Positions 1 to 10,719 of a stretch of DNA of 64,000 bases are shown piece by piece. The notes beneath the pieces were generated by a model that did not search any database, was not told the origin of the DNA, and worked only from the letters and a program-made list of their open reading frames with translations. The position numbers and the translations under genes were made by a program. How positions within the stretch are numbered: position 1 is the first letter of the stretch; every line of letters begins with the position of its first letter. This DNA comes from Aquatica leii (taxonomy: Eukaryota > Arthropoda > Insecta > Coleoptera > Lampyridae), in the NCBI GenBank assembly GCA_035610365.1, contig CM069436.1:8422937-8486936 (forward strand). The letters run 5' to 3'.

Positions 1-560
1 CCAGAAGTGGAAAAAGAATGAGGCATTTAGAAAAAAAAACAGTAAAAGCAACATACATAACATTGAATAACAAAATCTAGGATTTGTGTAAAATTTAACT
101 TAACATATAGAAAAATTACTAAAACAAAAAAAGAAAAGTTGTGATAAGACACTGGCACAAACAAAATGTTATCCAGGTTAAGTTTAGAAGAGGATCAGAA
201 ATAGGTGATGAGTTAGTACAAACTGAAACTGAAATAGCTGAAGATAATCGAATTTGGAAAAAAAACTATGCCAAGTATTGAGTTTATTTAGGAATGTAAC
301 TACTGGAAGTAGTAAGAATGGAGGATGCGGAACTAATAACAGAAGACAGTCAATAATGATTACTAGAAAGTAGGAGCAGCTGGAATCTTTATCATCAGCT
401 AAGTGAGGACTGTGTGAGTCATCTATGGTAGAGTTTCCTAAACTTTTTAATTTTAAAAACTAAACGTACCACGAATCTGCACCATATATTATTGTATAGT
501 ATGACAAAAATTCACTTGTCGGGCAAAATAAAAAAAACACGCGAAATCAGAAGACTGACT
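1..560. other. AT-rich DNA without a recognisable gene
   Basis: No coding region, repeat partner within the window, or RNA gene was recognised here. It lies just beyond the 3' side of the minus-strand non-LTR element and may contain its untranslated tail, but no poly(A)/poly(T) boundary is clear. Confidence 0.5.
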
Positions 561-699
561 ACTTGCTTGATATAAGTTCTATTCAGTCTTTGATGGTGTG
601 TCGATATGTAGTTTTTAACAATATTTTAAAATGTAATGCTTGCTGGCAGTATTATCAATTTTGCTGATTGGTGGCATTAACCCATTGATTTATGACTAA

Positions 700-990
700 G
701 CGGCCTTGATTTTTTTTATGTTTAGACTAGGTTCTGGATCTGTCATTCCTTTGCGCGCTGCTTCTTTTGCGAACTGGTCCGCTTTTTCATTTCCCTCTTC
801 CAGCATAATTTTACTGTGTTTCTTTGGCCCAATTTTGATTGTACAGTTCTTCTGCACTATTGATGTTTATGCATATGTTAATAGTTTACATTTCAGCTTG
901 AAAGCTGTTGTATAATTTTCTTATACTTTCTCGTTGTTTCTACGATTGGTGCACCAAATCTTGAGCTTGCTTCAAATTTAGATCCATGCG
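700..990 (-). pseudogene. RNase H domain of the non-LTR element
   Basis: On the minus strand, 990-930 translates to THGSKFEASSRFGAPIVE, the first beta-strand of a LINE RNase H in which the catalytic Asp of the usual TDGSK motif has become His. About 100 bases further on, 835-705 gives GNEKADQFAKEAARKG, the C-terminal motif with its conserved Asp (A-D-Q) kept. Between them the frame shifts. Such a domain removes the RNA strand during target-primed reverse transcription. Loss of the first Asp plus the frameshift makes this copy non-functional. The match is to family motifs known from I, R1 and LOA elements; exact clade is inference. Confidence 0.75.
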
Positions 991-1179
991 TGTCCCCAAG
1001 TTGGTAGTTGGTCTGGATCCTAAGCGATGTGAACAGTGTACTTTTCAAAGTCAAAGATTTTGTTTATTAAGTCAGAGCCCATTTGTGATATTGGGTTACT
1101 GATATGTGCCTTAGATTATTAGCTGTGGTTTTTCAGTGGCCAGTGCTTTGTAATCCCCAAGCTGCCATTCTGGTTTCGC

Positions 1180-1440
1180 CTTTCACAAAATGTGCAGGGG
1201 TGGTAGATTTGAAATGGCATTCATTGCTTGACTTGAGGTGTCTTCAGAAGCTCCTGTAATGCACCAGTTAGCTAGATATTGTATCATGCGAATTTTGTGT
1301 TTTGCAGTTACTTGTTGGATTTTGGCGCCCACCGTAGGAGATTATTGGTCGAACCACGGCTTTGTACAGCCAGAGGGTCAGTTACCGTTTGAGCCTCCAC
1401 CTACTGTCTATGGCTCTTTTTCCGATGACTAATGCTTCTG
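1180..1440 (-). pseudogene. Post-RT (thumb/connection) segment of the non-LTR element
   Basis: The minus strand encodes WLYKAVVRPIISYG (around 1385-1340), then after a one-base shift AKIQQVTAKHKIRM and ITGASEDTSSQAM ending NLPPLHIL with a stop near 1185. The order 'LY..VVRP...YG', 'K.Q......I.GA..TT...AM' and 'LPPLHI' is the standard region between RT and RNase H in R1/LOA/Jockey-related LINEs. It sits in the expected place between the RT and RNase H pieces. One frameshift and one stop are visible. It has no independent function. Confidence 0.75.
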
Positions 1441-1557
1441 TACACCTGGTGATTCCTTTGTCAAGATTGGAGTTTCATGTTGACATGGAGTCGCTGGTTA
1501 GTCTTAAGTATTTAACCTCACTCGTTCAGTTGACATTTCTCATAAACACTTTTAAGT

Positions 1558-1965
1558 TCATGCTGTTTCTAATGTTTCTTCTACGAGTGAAGGTGGCAAG
1601 AATGGCTTTGTTAGGATTAATTTTAAGATTATTCTTGAGGCTCCATTTTTTGGTTTTCTATAATAGGTTTTTATTGCATTGTCTACAGTATTCTGGTATT
1701 TGCCACGTGTCAGTATGACTCTGTAATCGGCTATGTTACATGACTTTCTTGTTTGGTACGCATGTTGATATCTGTTGATTCGGAATGCTGTTGAAGCCAC
1801 TTCCTTTTAATACTTGTCTACTACTACTACTACTAATATTGACAATTTCTTAAGGAGGAATGACGTTAGACTGATGAAGCTGTAACATTTAGCTGCTTTT
1901 ACCCGGTTTTGGGATGAATACCACTTGACTCACTCTCCAGACTTGGGGGAGACTAGTTTGGAACA
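1558..1965 (-). pseudogene. Reverse transcriptase fragment of the non-LTR element
   Basis: The upstream part (1950-1800, minus) reads QVWRVSQVVFIPKPGKSS then, after a frameshift, SFISLTSFLLKKL, matching the 'W..A.VVFIPKPGK...YRPISLTSFLLK' RT block. It is followed by INRYQHAYQTRKSCNIADYR, matching the next conserved block in LOA/R1-type RTs. The catalytic FADD block further downstream was not recovered. The copy is broken by a stop after KSS and by frameshifts. It would have copied the element RNA at the nicked target. Confidence 0.8.
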
Positions 1966-2590
1966 TGTCTCTGAGTGGGTTAAGTAGTATATCATTACGG
2001 CTTATATACCATCGTTGATTTGCTCCTTTTTAGTTTTCCCTTTTAGTGGAATGGCTGATTTCAATCAAATAAGGTTGTTCTACAGCTCCGGGTAAATGAG
2101 ATTTTATCGAAAGATATATTATCTCATTATTGGTTCTAGTGTATTTTCCGCTTTCTTTCACGTGGTCCACATGCAAATTTTTTTCCTAACTTGTCTTGAC
2201 TTTTTTACTATATTCTGTCAAGGCTTTATCTTAGCTCTTTTAGTTTTTGGTGGCTTTAGACCTATTGAACAGACGCCTAACTTTATCTCTGGTTGTTTCT
2301 AGTTTTGGTTCCATCAATTTGTGTGTTTTTTAACTCTTTGCTGATTAGGAACTATTAGAGGATAGAAGAAAGAAGTCAGTAATGGCTTCTTTTATCTAAT
2401 CGGCGCTAGAGTCTACCATTACTTTATTAGATCTGAAATGTTGATGTTCTATCATGTCTTGTAGCTTTTGTTTATATAGGTCAAAGTCCGCCTTCTAAGA
2501 GATATAGTATTCTTTTTGGTTTACTTCCCGTTGAGACAGTTCTAAGCTAATCTAATTATGACTAGACAGTGACGGCTTGTCTAAGGCTTT

Positions 2591-2818
2591 CTATTTGTTC
2601 ACTGTTTGACTAATATTTATAGTTGTAATATCTATAACTTCCTGTCTGTTGGAGTTATAAAAGGTTGGTGTATTGCCTACATTTACTACTACTAGATTGT
2701 TAGTTAAGATAAATTCTAACAATGACTCATCCTTTGTATTGCAGTCAGTGTTGCCTCTAGTGGTTTTGTGTGCGTTTGCTTCGCAGCCTACGATAAAATT
2801 GTCTTGTGAAACGAACAT
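2591..2818 (-). pseudogene. Endonuclease (EEP) fragment of the non-LTR element
   Basis: A 75-codon minus-strand ORF contains NFIVGCEANAHKTTRGNTD, then ESLLEFILTNN, GNTPTFYN and QEVIDITT. These match the second half of the endonuclease-exonuclease-phosphatase domain of R1/LOA-type LINEs ('GD.NAHH..WGS', 'R.E.LLEFI', 'N.G..PTF', 'EVIDIT'). The catalytic Asp of the GDxNA motif is changed (GCEANA). The first half of the domain and the final SDH motif lie in broken frames on either side. The enzyme would nick target DNA to prime reverse transcription; this copy cannot. Confidence 0.8.
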
Positions 2819-3799
2819 TACTAATTTCTTTAATTCCTCTTTATAAGGGCTTGGTCACTACCTTTTTCACTATTCCATATTATTTTTACCGTGATAGAAC
2901 AGAATTCTGTTGGTGGTAAAAAGTTAAGATAATTTATTATTATTACGCATGTCTTAGGACTTGATTATAAATAAGTTTACTTTTGGCATCTTTTAGCCTT
3001 TGGTCTCTCCTCTAGCTATCCATGGTTTCTGGATAAGTCGTAGTTTCTTGCTAATAGTTTCCTGTATAGATTTTTACTAGTGGCCACAGTGGCATAGATT
3101 AACTTGTAATCGTCTTAGGTTTTTCCTTCTTATCTTTCAACGGATGAGAAAAGTGACTATATTGAGGCCTATGTGGGCTACGCAGTTCTCGTTTTGGACT
3201 GTCATCATTACTGCGAACGCTTTGTTTCCGTCTTCTAGAGGAGTGGTGTTGAGTATTCTCCAAGCCGCGGTTTGTAGATCTGCTTTTTGCTTATTCTAAT
3301 TTTTGATCAGACGGAGGATGACTTTGGGTTTTTGTTGGTCCTACCACTTGAGGACGTTAAACTTAACAAACTTTGTCCGCTTGGTTTTTGCCTATGGGTG
3401 ATGCTTAGATACTTGCTCACTGAACTAGAGTTTTGTGAGTTGGTTCTTACATGAAACCACATAGGTGCCTGCTTTAGGGTGGTGGTTGGTAAAGAGGTGT
3501 GTGCGTGTTTTCACTTTCCATACCAAAGATGGTGTCACTCAGGCTGTCTCTAACTAGGTCGCTTTGCTCGTTTGTTAGTTTAACATCTGGGTAGCTTGTA
3601 AGGAAGATGGCAATCTTCACCGTGGTGGTTGTCTCAGCCATATCAAGTTTACTTTGAGTGTCTTTCTTTGATGTAGACGGCTTGTTGACTATCTGCTTGG
3701 CTGTTGTGCTCTCGGATTTTGAAGTTGGGATTACAACCTACTGCTTCTTCATCTTTTGTTTTGTCTAAAAGTGGGGTTTGTACTTAATGTCTTTGGCTT

Positions 3800-4042
3800 T
3801 CAGGATTGCTTAGCGCGTTTTTTGCGTTGCTTGGCTATCAGTTTGCCTTTTTTGAGGGACAATTTTCCTAGTTGAGTGGTTATGTCCTCTTCTGTTATGA
3901 CATCTTGCTGCTCGGTAGACTGTCTTTGGCTATTAGTCTGAACTGTCAGCTCCGCAGTAGAGGTACTTATTATTGTTATGGTGGTAATTATCTCCGTCAC
4001 TGGAGTCTGTGCCTCAGTAACCGAAAGCGGTGAAGACTTCAT
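3800..4042 (-). pseudogene. ORF1-like N-terminal segment of the non-LTR element
   Basis: An 80-codon minus-strand ORF with a true ATG starts at 4042. It is rich in Thr, Ser, Ile and Gln and ends in a strongly basic Lys/Arg tract (KKGKLIAKQRKKRAKQ). It lies upstream of the endonuclease on the same strand, where ORF1 of a LINE belongs. No zinc knuckle was recovered in the broken sequence that follows down to about 2850. Position, not homology, supports the call; it could also be a fortuitous ORF. Confidence 0.45.
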
Positions 4043-4557
4043 CGTCTTCAGTCTGTAATAAATTTGTTGTTAGTTCTCTATACGAGTGAAAATTGACCGC
4101 GATTAGATATAAAACGTTGGCTTAATACATCGGGACGGCATTCAGAAGGCTCTAATAGTAACGCGTATTATAAGTCCCTGCGCCTTGCGTGACACATTTG
4201 AAGTAAGGGGATTTTTTTTGTATTAGATATGCTGATCTTCTATACAGCCACGCAATTTTTTTATTGAGGTTTACTCCTCTTGGTCCGGGCGATTAAGCTA
4301 AGGCCTATCGGCTTGTGAGACATGACCACAGTCAGCAGTCTAGGCATGGTTTATCGGGACCCGCATTGTATTTTTACCTCAGTGCAAGTCTTTTACCATG
4401 ACGCTACAGCTGAGCGGTGGGAGGGTCAGTTCGCTAGACGGTTTTTATCTCTATGTTGCAGAGTTTATCTCGCTCACAAAAACTACTGGTCGCCACGCAG
4501 CTAGGCGTCATATCAGCCACCTGGAGGCGCGCTCAATAGGTACCCAGTCTGACCACA
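4043..4557 (-). other. Probable 5' untranslated region of the non-LTR element
   Basis: This stretch is visibly richer in G and C than its surroundings and sits immediately upstream of the ORF1-like start. LINE 5' UTRs with internal promoters often look like this. Its outer edge at about 4557 is a composition change only. Confidence 0.35.
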
Positions 4558-4945
4558 GTGTATGAAACACTGTTCTATGGCATCTCCGGATTAGTAAGAA
4601 AGCTAAAGGTTTTTGGCAGACTATCAAATAGTTCCAGAAGTTTATTATGTGGTCAAAATCAATTAGTTTGCCATTTTTGTATGGTTAACCAGCCATGTCA
4701 AAAACTTCGATTTAGCCAAAAACAACGGTGTTTATATTTTGTGTTTTTCGAAATAGCTGCGATGTGAGTAGCCATAAATTCTTCTTCTTATTTTTTTGTT
4801 TCTAGACCGATGCCTAATGTCTAATGTACCTGCCTTAAATTATCGCTACGTATTGTTTTTCTTTTCCAATGGGCGATTTATAATGTGCTATTTTGACAAT
4901 TTTCTGTTCTTCGTTCCTGTCCATTTATTAATGATCTTTCTCCAT

Positions 4946-5254
4946 TCAATAGTGTCTTTTTGGATGTCCGGCGTAGTATTTTTTCTCATTGGTCTCGAGC
5001 ACACTATTTTGAAGTATCTGGATTGGGGTATTGGTCGTGCACGTGTTGGCTATTGGTTGCCATCTAGTTCTCTTGTTTGTTTTTTTTTTATTATTTAAGA
5101 TTTGTGGTACTAGGCAGTCATTCGTATTGGTATTAGCATTATTTCTTTTGTTGTTGGAGAGATCTTTGTCTTTTTTCATTCTTACAATATTATTATCAAA
5201 AATTTCTGGTGTTTCTGATGTGACTTCTTTTTTGTTTGTTGCATAATTTTGCAA
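4946..5254 (-). pseudogene. Asn/Thr-rich ORF, possible LINE ORF1 fragment
   Basis: A 102-codon minus-strand ORF with an ATG at 5254 encodes an Asn-, Thr- and Lys-rich, strongly basic protein (for example NNKKKTNKRTRWQPIANT). No domain is recognised. Low-complexity basic proteins of this kind are seen in ORF1/gag of insect retrotransposons, and the surrounding plus strand is T-rich, so the frame could also simply reflect base composition. No partner ORF2 is found next to it. Confidence 0.25.
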
Positions 5255-7449
5255 GGTATTTAAGCCAAGTTTTTTTGTAGTATGTTTCGTCTACATAAGT
5301 TTGTTTTTTCTTTTCTTGGTGCTGTTACTGATTCCCACATTTTTTTTAAATTTTTTAGAATTTTTAGAGAATATTTTTTAGTGTTTTTCTTTTGTTTGTC
5401 TCTTTGTTTTAGTTTCACTGGGAATTGTATCATGTTGCTTTAAGATTTCATCTTTTTTGTTGCTCTGGACTTTAATGAGACTTCTTTTTTCTTCACATTA
5501 AAAAAATGTTGAAGTATGTAAATTCCCTGGTTGTTACTCATTTATTGAAGTTTTTTGGACCGTAACCCTATTAGAATCGTACTGAGTTCTTGATATACGA
5601 AGACTATTTCTTCTTAAGTCACTTCTATGGAGTTTAGAATCTGCCTTGGTCACAGGTTTACCTAACTCTGTAGCGGTTCTTTGTTAGTTTGTCGTTTCCT
5701 TCTTCTTTAAATTCTTTCACGCCCTGATGAAATCCTTTACAAAGTGGACGAAACGTTAAACATTAAAACGGTCCAAACCCGGGAGAAGTTTTTATTTTAG
5801 TATAAACTGCGGTCGTGGAAGCCTTCGCCATTACATGTGTCAATTTAGTTTAGGTTTTGCAACAACCAGGAAAACCAAGCGTTTTTGGTGATAGCGTTAA
5901 AAGCTTCTATTTTATTTTCCAACGAATTAATTTAGCTGATGATTTTAAGGTATATCAGATTTTTGATTTCTTTATACAGCCAGAACAATTTAGATGAATT
6001 AAAAGTGTTAATAAAATGAGCGATTCTATCGGAAGAGAACTATTTTTGATATACTTATTTGTGGTTTGTTAGATTTAGAAGCGTTGCGTATAATTGTTGA
6101 AGGTTCAGGAATCATTTTAGAAAGCTGGATGTTATAACGATATTTCTGTGTCTTTAAATATATGCCAAAATTTTTGTTTGGTTTTTAGATGATGGAAAAA
6201 AAATATTTGTGACCAAACTTAAAGTACCAATTAAAAAATAAACATAAAAATTGATTTGTTTTGAAATTTTTCACAGACGTTAATCGCGAATGACAGCTTA
6301 AAGGAAACGAAGCACAAGTTTTAATGAACATAATGCGAGTAATTGCCACAACTGTCATTTTTAGGTTTAAGACTGAAAACTGATATCTTAAACGAAAAAA
6401 CATTTGTTTCTTTCCGATTAAAATTTACATTTATTCAAAAGCCAATTTTACATTCAAAATGTTATTTTGTGTATAAATTTCCAATCAGATTTAACATGAA
6501 TGTTTATTACACGCCATTTGTAAGCAGATATTTGATTGTATCTGTTACACTATATTCGTTACGTAATTTATGATTCTATTGTAGTAATATGAAGCAAAAC
6601 TATTATTGGTCTTGATCTTGATAGTTTTAATTAAGGACGCGACATTGTTGCGTGGTTTATTACTCGGTTTAAGGTTGGAAAATTTTCTAATTTTAGTAGT
6701 GTAAGAGAAATGAGAAAAGTTTATAATCTCTGTTGTAACTTACGAAGGTAAATTTAAGCTTTTTTCGTTGTTGTGCAAAGAAACTTGTGCAATATAAAAT
6801 TTTCTTGAGTAAAAAAGCTCGGAATTGTTTAAAATATAAATGCTAAAGCTATTTATATTTTAAAATGGTCGCTTTTTGTTTTTATCATATTTTTTGCAAG
6901 CTTAAGAATTCTCGTTTACTTTTTTTATGGTTAAAGAACGGATAGCATATTCTGTGGGGAATTTCGATTTGATCGGTTAAGCTTTTTAATATTTTTTAAT
7001 TCTTCTTTCTTATAATGCTTATTTGAATTTTTAACTTAAATTTTTTTTTTGCTTGCGTTTGTTTTAGTTTTTTGGCCTAGGCAGGTAAAGTGTAGTAGGA
7101 TTTTATCACTTTTTTGGCACTAATAATTAGTAATTTTTTACGTCATCTGTCATTTTGTCAAATTTATTAACATACACCATTGTTTAAAATAACACTACAT
7201 ACATTTTTTTAAACAAATATAATAAATTTGCTTATATTTTACAACTGTTAAAATCAATAATAGTTTTGTTTTCATATAAGTTAAATTGTAATGGACTTAT
7301 GTAATTGTCAAATTAATTTCATAAACAATTGAATTTTGTCATTATAGGTTTTAGCTTTATGAACATATGTTATTAGATTTTATTAAAAATCAATACCTAA
7401 CTAACTGTTTAAAAAAAATTGTACTATAAAGATTAGCACGTCTTGACAG
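5255..7449. other. AT-rich intergenic or intronic DNA
   Basis: Long A/T-rich stretch. No protein domain, RNA gene or internal repeat was recognised on either strand. Confidence 0.5.
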
Positions 7450-7519
7450 TATTCTGCGAGTATTTGCATTTTGTATAGGCCTCGGCTTCGCCTCGGTCTA
7501 CAAATATGCTCGCAAAATA
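7450..7519. repeat. Short foldback repeat with CCTCGGCTTCGCCTCGG core
   Basis: Two arms of about 30 bases (TATTCTGCGAGTATTTG... and its near inverse ending ATGCTCGCAAAATA) face each other across a GGCCTCGGCTTCGCCTCGG centre that can itself fold. The GC-rich core stands out in very AT-rich flanks. Similar 'ctcggcttcgcctcgg' cores are common in small palindromic elements of insects and plants. A cruciform/hairpin-forming MITE remnant is the simplest reading. Confidence 0.6.
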
Positions 7520-8540
7520 GCACTTTCTGGACTAGTGATATAAATAACTATTGTGTTATTTATTTGGCACTTAGTAAATATTTTAAATTTTAACTTTAAA
7601 ATATAGTTTTTAAAATACGTAGCTTTGTGACGCCATATGTGTGTTGCAACGATGTTCTCCTATATTGAATCTTTTAAACTACACGAATCTTTAAAATTGA
7701 ATGGCGTTTTTATTTCCATGCTGAAGTAGACTAGATTTCTTGATTCATTTTCAAGTTTAATTGTTTGTTGCTTGAATTTAGTTTAAATACATCTTGAAGA
7801 AGCGCATTTGTTTACGTACTCTAAACAAGGACAAAAAGCGCTGATGCACTCGTGTCAGTCAGAAGAACGATCACTTTGGAATAGCTTACAACGCTTGTAA
7901 TTTGTAGAAAATTAGTTAATAATTTAGGAAATTACGCACGGGGATTGAACGTCACGAGCTTACCTCTTCAACTGCTCGAAGTACGATCCCTTCTTTGTCG
8001 GCAGTCAACCGAAGCAGTGATGGATATGTAAACCGTCACATCAGTAGTGGCCTGAGTTTGGTCTATGTACTGAATCTATCCTGGAAGACTAATAAATGAC
8101 AATTTTCTGTTTTTGATTTGCTTAGTGACTCGATTAAGTCGCTACTTACACTATCCTAGAGCTCATGGTTTGTAGAGAAATGCATTTTGACTCTTTATAA
8201 TACACGAACGTGCCTTACGAGCAATTCCAAGCCAGTAATAATTATGGAAAATTTGCTGTAAGGTTTTAGCAGCTATCTCTAGATGACCAGCGGTTGTGGT
8301 GTTGTGACATTCCTCGATCACTTGGATTCGTTATGAACGCAAATTTTGCAACTGGAAACTTTTTTTACTGGATACAACAAGTTACTGCTTTGAAGAGCGT
8401 TACGATTAGTGCCGACTTCGTCTGTGTAATTTTTCTTTTGGGTTAGCTAAATTTGCTTATGCTTTGGGACTTTTTTTTTGGAAGTATTATTCCATCTTTT
8501 GACGACTTTCAAGCTATTGCTACATTAGCTGTTGTTTTTG
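7520..8540. other. Unassigned DNA upstream of the R1-like element
   Basis: No gene or repeat recognised. The last part may include the 5' end of the R1-like element, whose exact start was not found. Confidence 0.4.
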
Positions 8541-8684
8541 GCGGTTGAATGGGCACCGTAGGGTAAAGCACTTGCGTTTGGCTATATAGGGAGAGGGAGA
8601 GGTAGTCGAGCCGTACAACAACATCGTACTCTGTTTTATTCTTCTGTCTTCTTGTCTTTCTTCAATTTCTTTCGATGTGTCACC

Positions 8685-10691
8685 ATGAGTGGGGAGACGC
8701 CTGTTGTGGAAACCCAACGTGTCCGGGAAAATTGGTTGTCTTTGACCCAGACACCAAAACACGATGTTACTCGTATGCAAGTTTGGCGTTAAAAGGAAGT
8801 AGTATAAAAATTAAAACGCAATGTTGTCCGCCAATTAATCAAAATTCAGAATACAAGGCACGGCATAATAATCGTTAAAAGTTACACGTAAGGGGAAGAA
8901 GAGACAAACCTTAAGTTTAAGAAAGGAAGGGGCAACGTATCGAGCAAAACCTTAAGAAATTCAGTGGGGACGCGTATGCATATCTCATTATATGTTACGA
9001 GAATTTCCCTGGAAACACCCCAATTAGGGACGGCAGTGAACATATTAACTCACCTAATATTGGCGTCGTAGACTTGGCTTGGGTCGACTTAAGTGGTGCG
9101 TCGGCAGCAAAAAGAAAGAGGTTACATGTGTTTCTTCAGCAAGACAACTCAGGAAAATGTAGAGCGACTAACCTGCTACAGGATAAGTTTCTTAAGCTGC
9201 TGACGGGCTTAGACAAACAATCCAGGTCACTACTAACTTTTACGAAAGAGTTAGCAAACAAAAAAAACCTAAGAAACAGTGTATCCAACGTTAGAAGCCT
9301 GGTCAGTCAGTTATTTACGGCTGACATGCGAGCTCTGATAAGTGACAAAGAGATGGACACCCAGACAACCAGGGCAGCAAACCACACAAGCTCCGTGGTT
9401 TTACGATTCTGCGGTCGCTATTAAACAGCCATATCGATTGAAGAATTAAAGCTAAGGAAGATAGAAGAAACATTAAAAGACGCGGTAGTCTTTGAAGACA
9501 TCTGACTGATAATTGAGAAGAAATGGCCCCTAGTCTTTCCTGCTACTAGTACGGAGAATACGGACACGAACAATAAGTTTTAATTTACTAATGGCTAAGA
9601 AGAAAACCCTCCTGATAATATGGGAGAGATTTTAAAAGGAAGATCCTGGCTCCTGGAAACGTGATTATTACGAGGAACGTGACATAGTCGAGGAAGAAAG
9701 TGGTGAAGAATTAGTCGAGATATCTAAGTTTACTTTTATTGTAGGCTTAGCACAGGAGAATAAAAAAGCCTGGACAAAAGCCGCGTTTACAGTTCTAACT
9801 AAGGCCAGGGACTGGGCACAAGCAGCAGGCATCCACCTACTTCGACTGATAGTGATTGGTAGCGAGATGATCCCTGCTAGGAATATTGGCGAGTTAGTTT
9901 GAGGAACTCGGCAGTCTTGCTGCTCCTCTCGCAGGCAACGGTTTCACCCGAAGTCACTTGTTAAAACAACAGGGACGCTAGTCATAAAACACGATGGCAA
10001 ATCTTACCCGTACCTTCTTAGGGGGGTGAAAACAATTAGGAGGCTATTGATAACTACCCTTAAATCGATGAGTAAAACCAAAGACGGTTACCTTTCAATA
10101 GCATCCGACCAGGAAGTACTAGAAAAAATTAAAACCAAAGTAAACGCAGATGTAACTGGTATCTTCTGTACTCTTAAGGGGACTAGTCGCAACTTCCACA
10201 TCCATAATCTGGATGTGGTAACTACAGTAGAGGAAGTTGAAGAAGCCTTAACCCGTAAACTAAGAAAAGAAAAGACAGACAAAATCAGGATGGGGAAAAT
10301 AAGACCAGCAAAATGGGATACCCAGTCTATCACTGTTACTGCCGCGCTAGACATAGCAGACACTCTAGTTAAAACTAAATATTTGAGAGTGGGACTTAAT
10401 TCCTGCAAGATAGTGAAGAAAGTAGAAACAGTGAAATGCGCTAAGTGCTGGGAGACTGGACATCTAAGCAGAACATGTCGAGGAGTGAACAGAAGCAAGC
10501 TCTGCCTAAATTGTAGAATGGAGCGACACATCAAGGTCAATTGCAAGGAAGAGAAACACTGCGCGGTGTGCGACAGTCCGGAACATGCGCCCTGGACAAT
10601 AGCGTTTCTTAAGTACAGGCAACACATAGTAGACAAAAGGAAAGACGCAAATCCCACTCAAAATTATGGACTACAACAGCAACTTAATTAA
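8685..10691 (+). pseudogene. ORF1 (gag-like, zinc-knuckle) of the R1-like element
   Basis: The likely start is the ATG at 8685 in a good context (CACCATGAG), beginning MSGETPVVETQRVRENWLSL and stopping after 35 codons (TAA at 8790). Later pieces in other frames are a Lys/Arg/Leu-rich segment (9074-9421), a helical segment containing ARDWAQAAGIHLLRL near 9810-9860, and a final open stretch to 10691. The last part carries two CCHC zinc knuckles, CAKCWETGHLSRTC and CLNCRMERHIKVNC (C-X2-C-X4-H-X4-C), and a third degenerate one (CAVCDSPEH). R1-clade ORF1 proteins bind element RNA this way. Non-ATG openings at 9074 and 10026 are frame re-entries, not starts. Confidence 0.8.
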
Positions 10692-10719
10692 ATTATTACA
10701 AATTAATGTAGGCGTAGAC

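Larger units (their letters stand above)
560..4557 (-). mobile_element. Degenerate non-LTR retrotransposon with RNase H (LOA/R1-like)
   Basis: Reading the minus strand from about 4557 down, the order is: a GC-richer 5' leader, an ORF1-like start (4042), an apurinic-type endonuclease segment (2818-2591), reverse transcriptase pieces (1965-1558), the post-RT segment (1400-1180) and an RNase H domain (990-700). This order is that of I-superfamily LINEs. The RT 'QHAYQ' stretch and the presence of RNase H favour a LOA- or R1-related clade. Every domain carries stop codons or frameshifts, so it is an inactive relic. Ends are estimates; target-site duplications were not found. Confidence 0.8.

Noticed and set aside
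8520..8780. Minus-strand 86-codon ORF and plus-strand 67-codon ORF near 8.7 kb
   Set aside because: The ATG at 8685 in another frame, with a good initiation context and leading into the R1-like ORF1, is the better candidate.
10088..10657. 189-codon minus-strand ORF
   Set aside because: It is antisense to the zinc-knuckle ORF1 of the R1-like element, whose motifs are clear on the plus strand.
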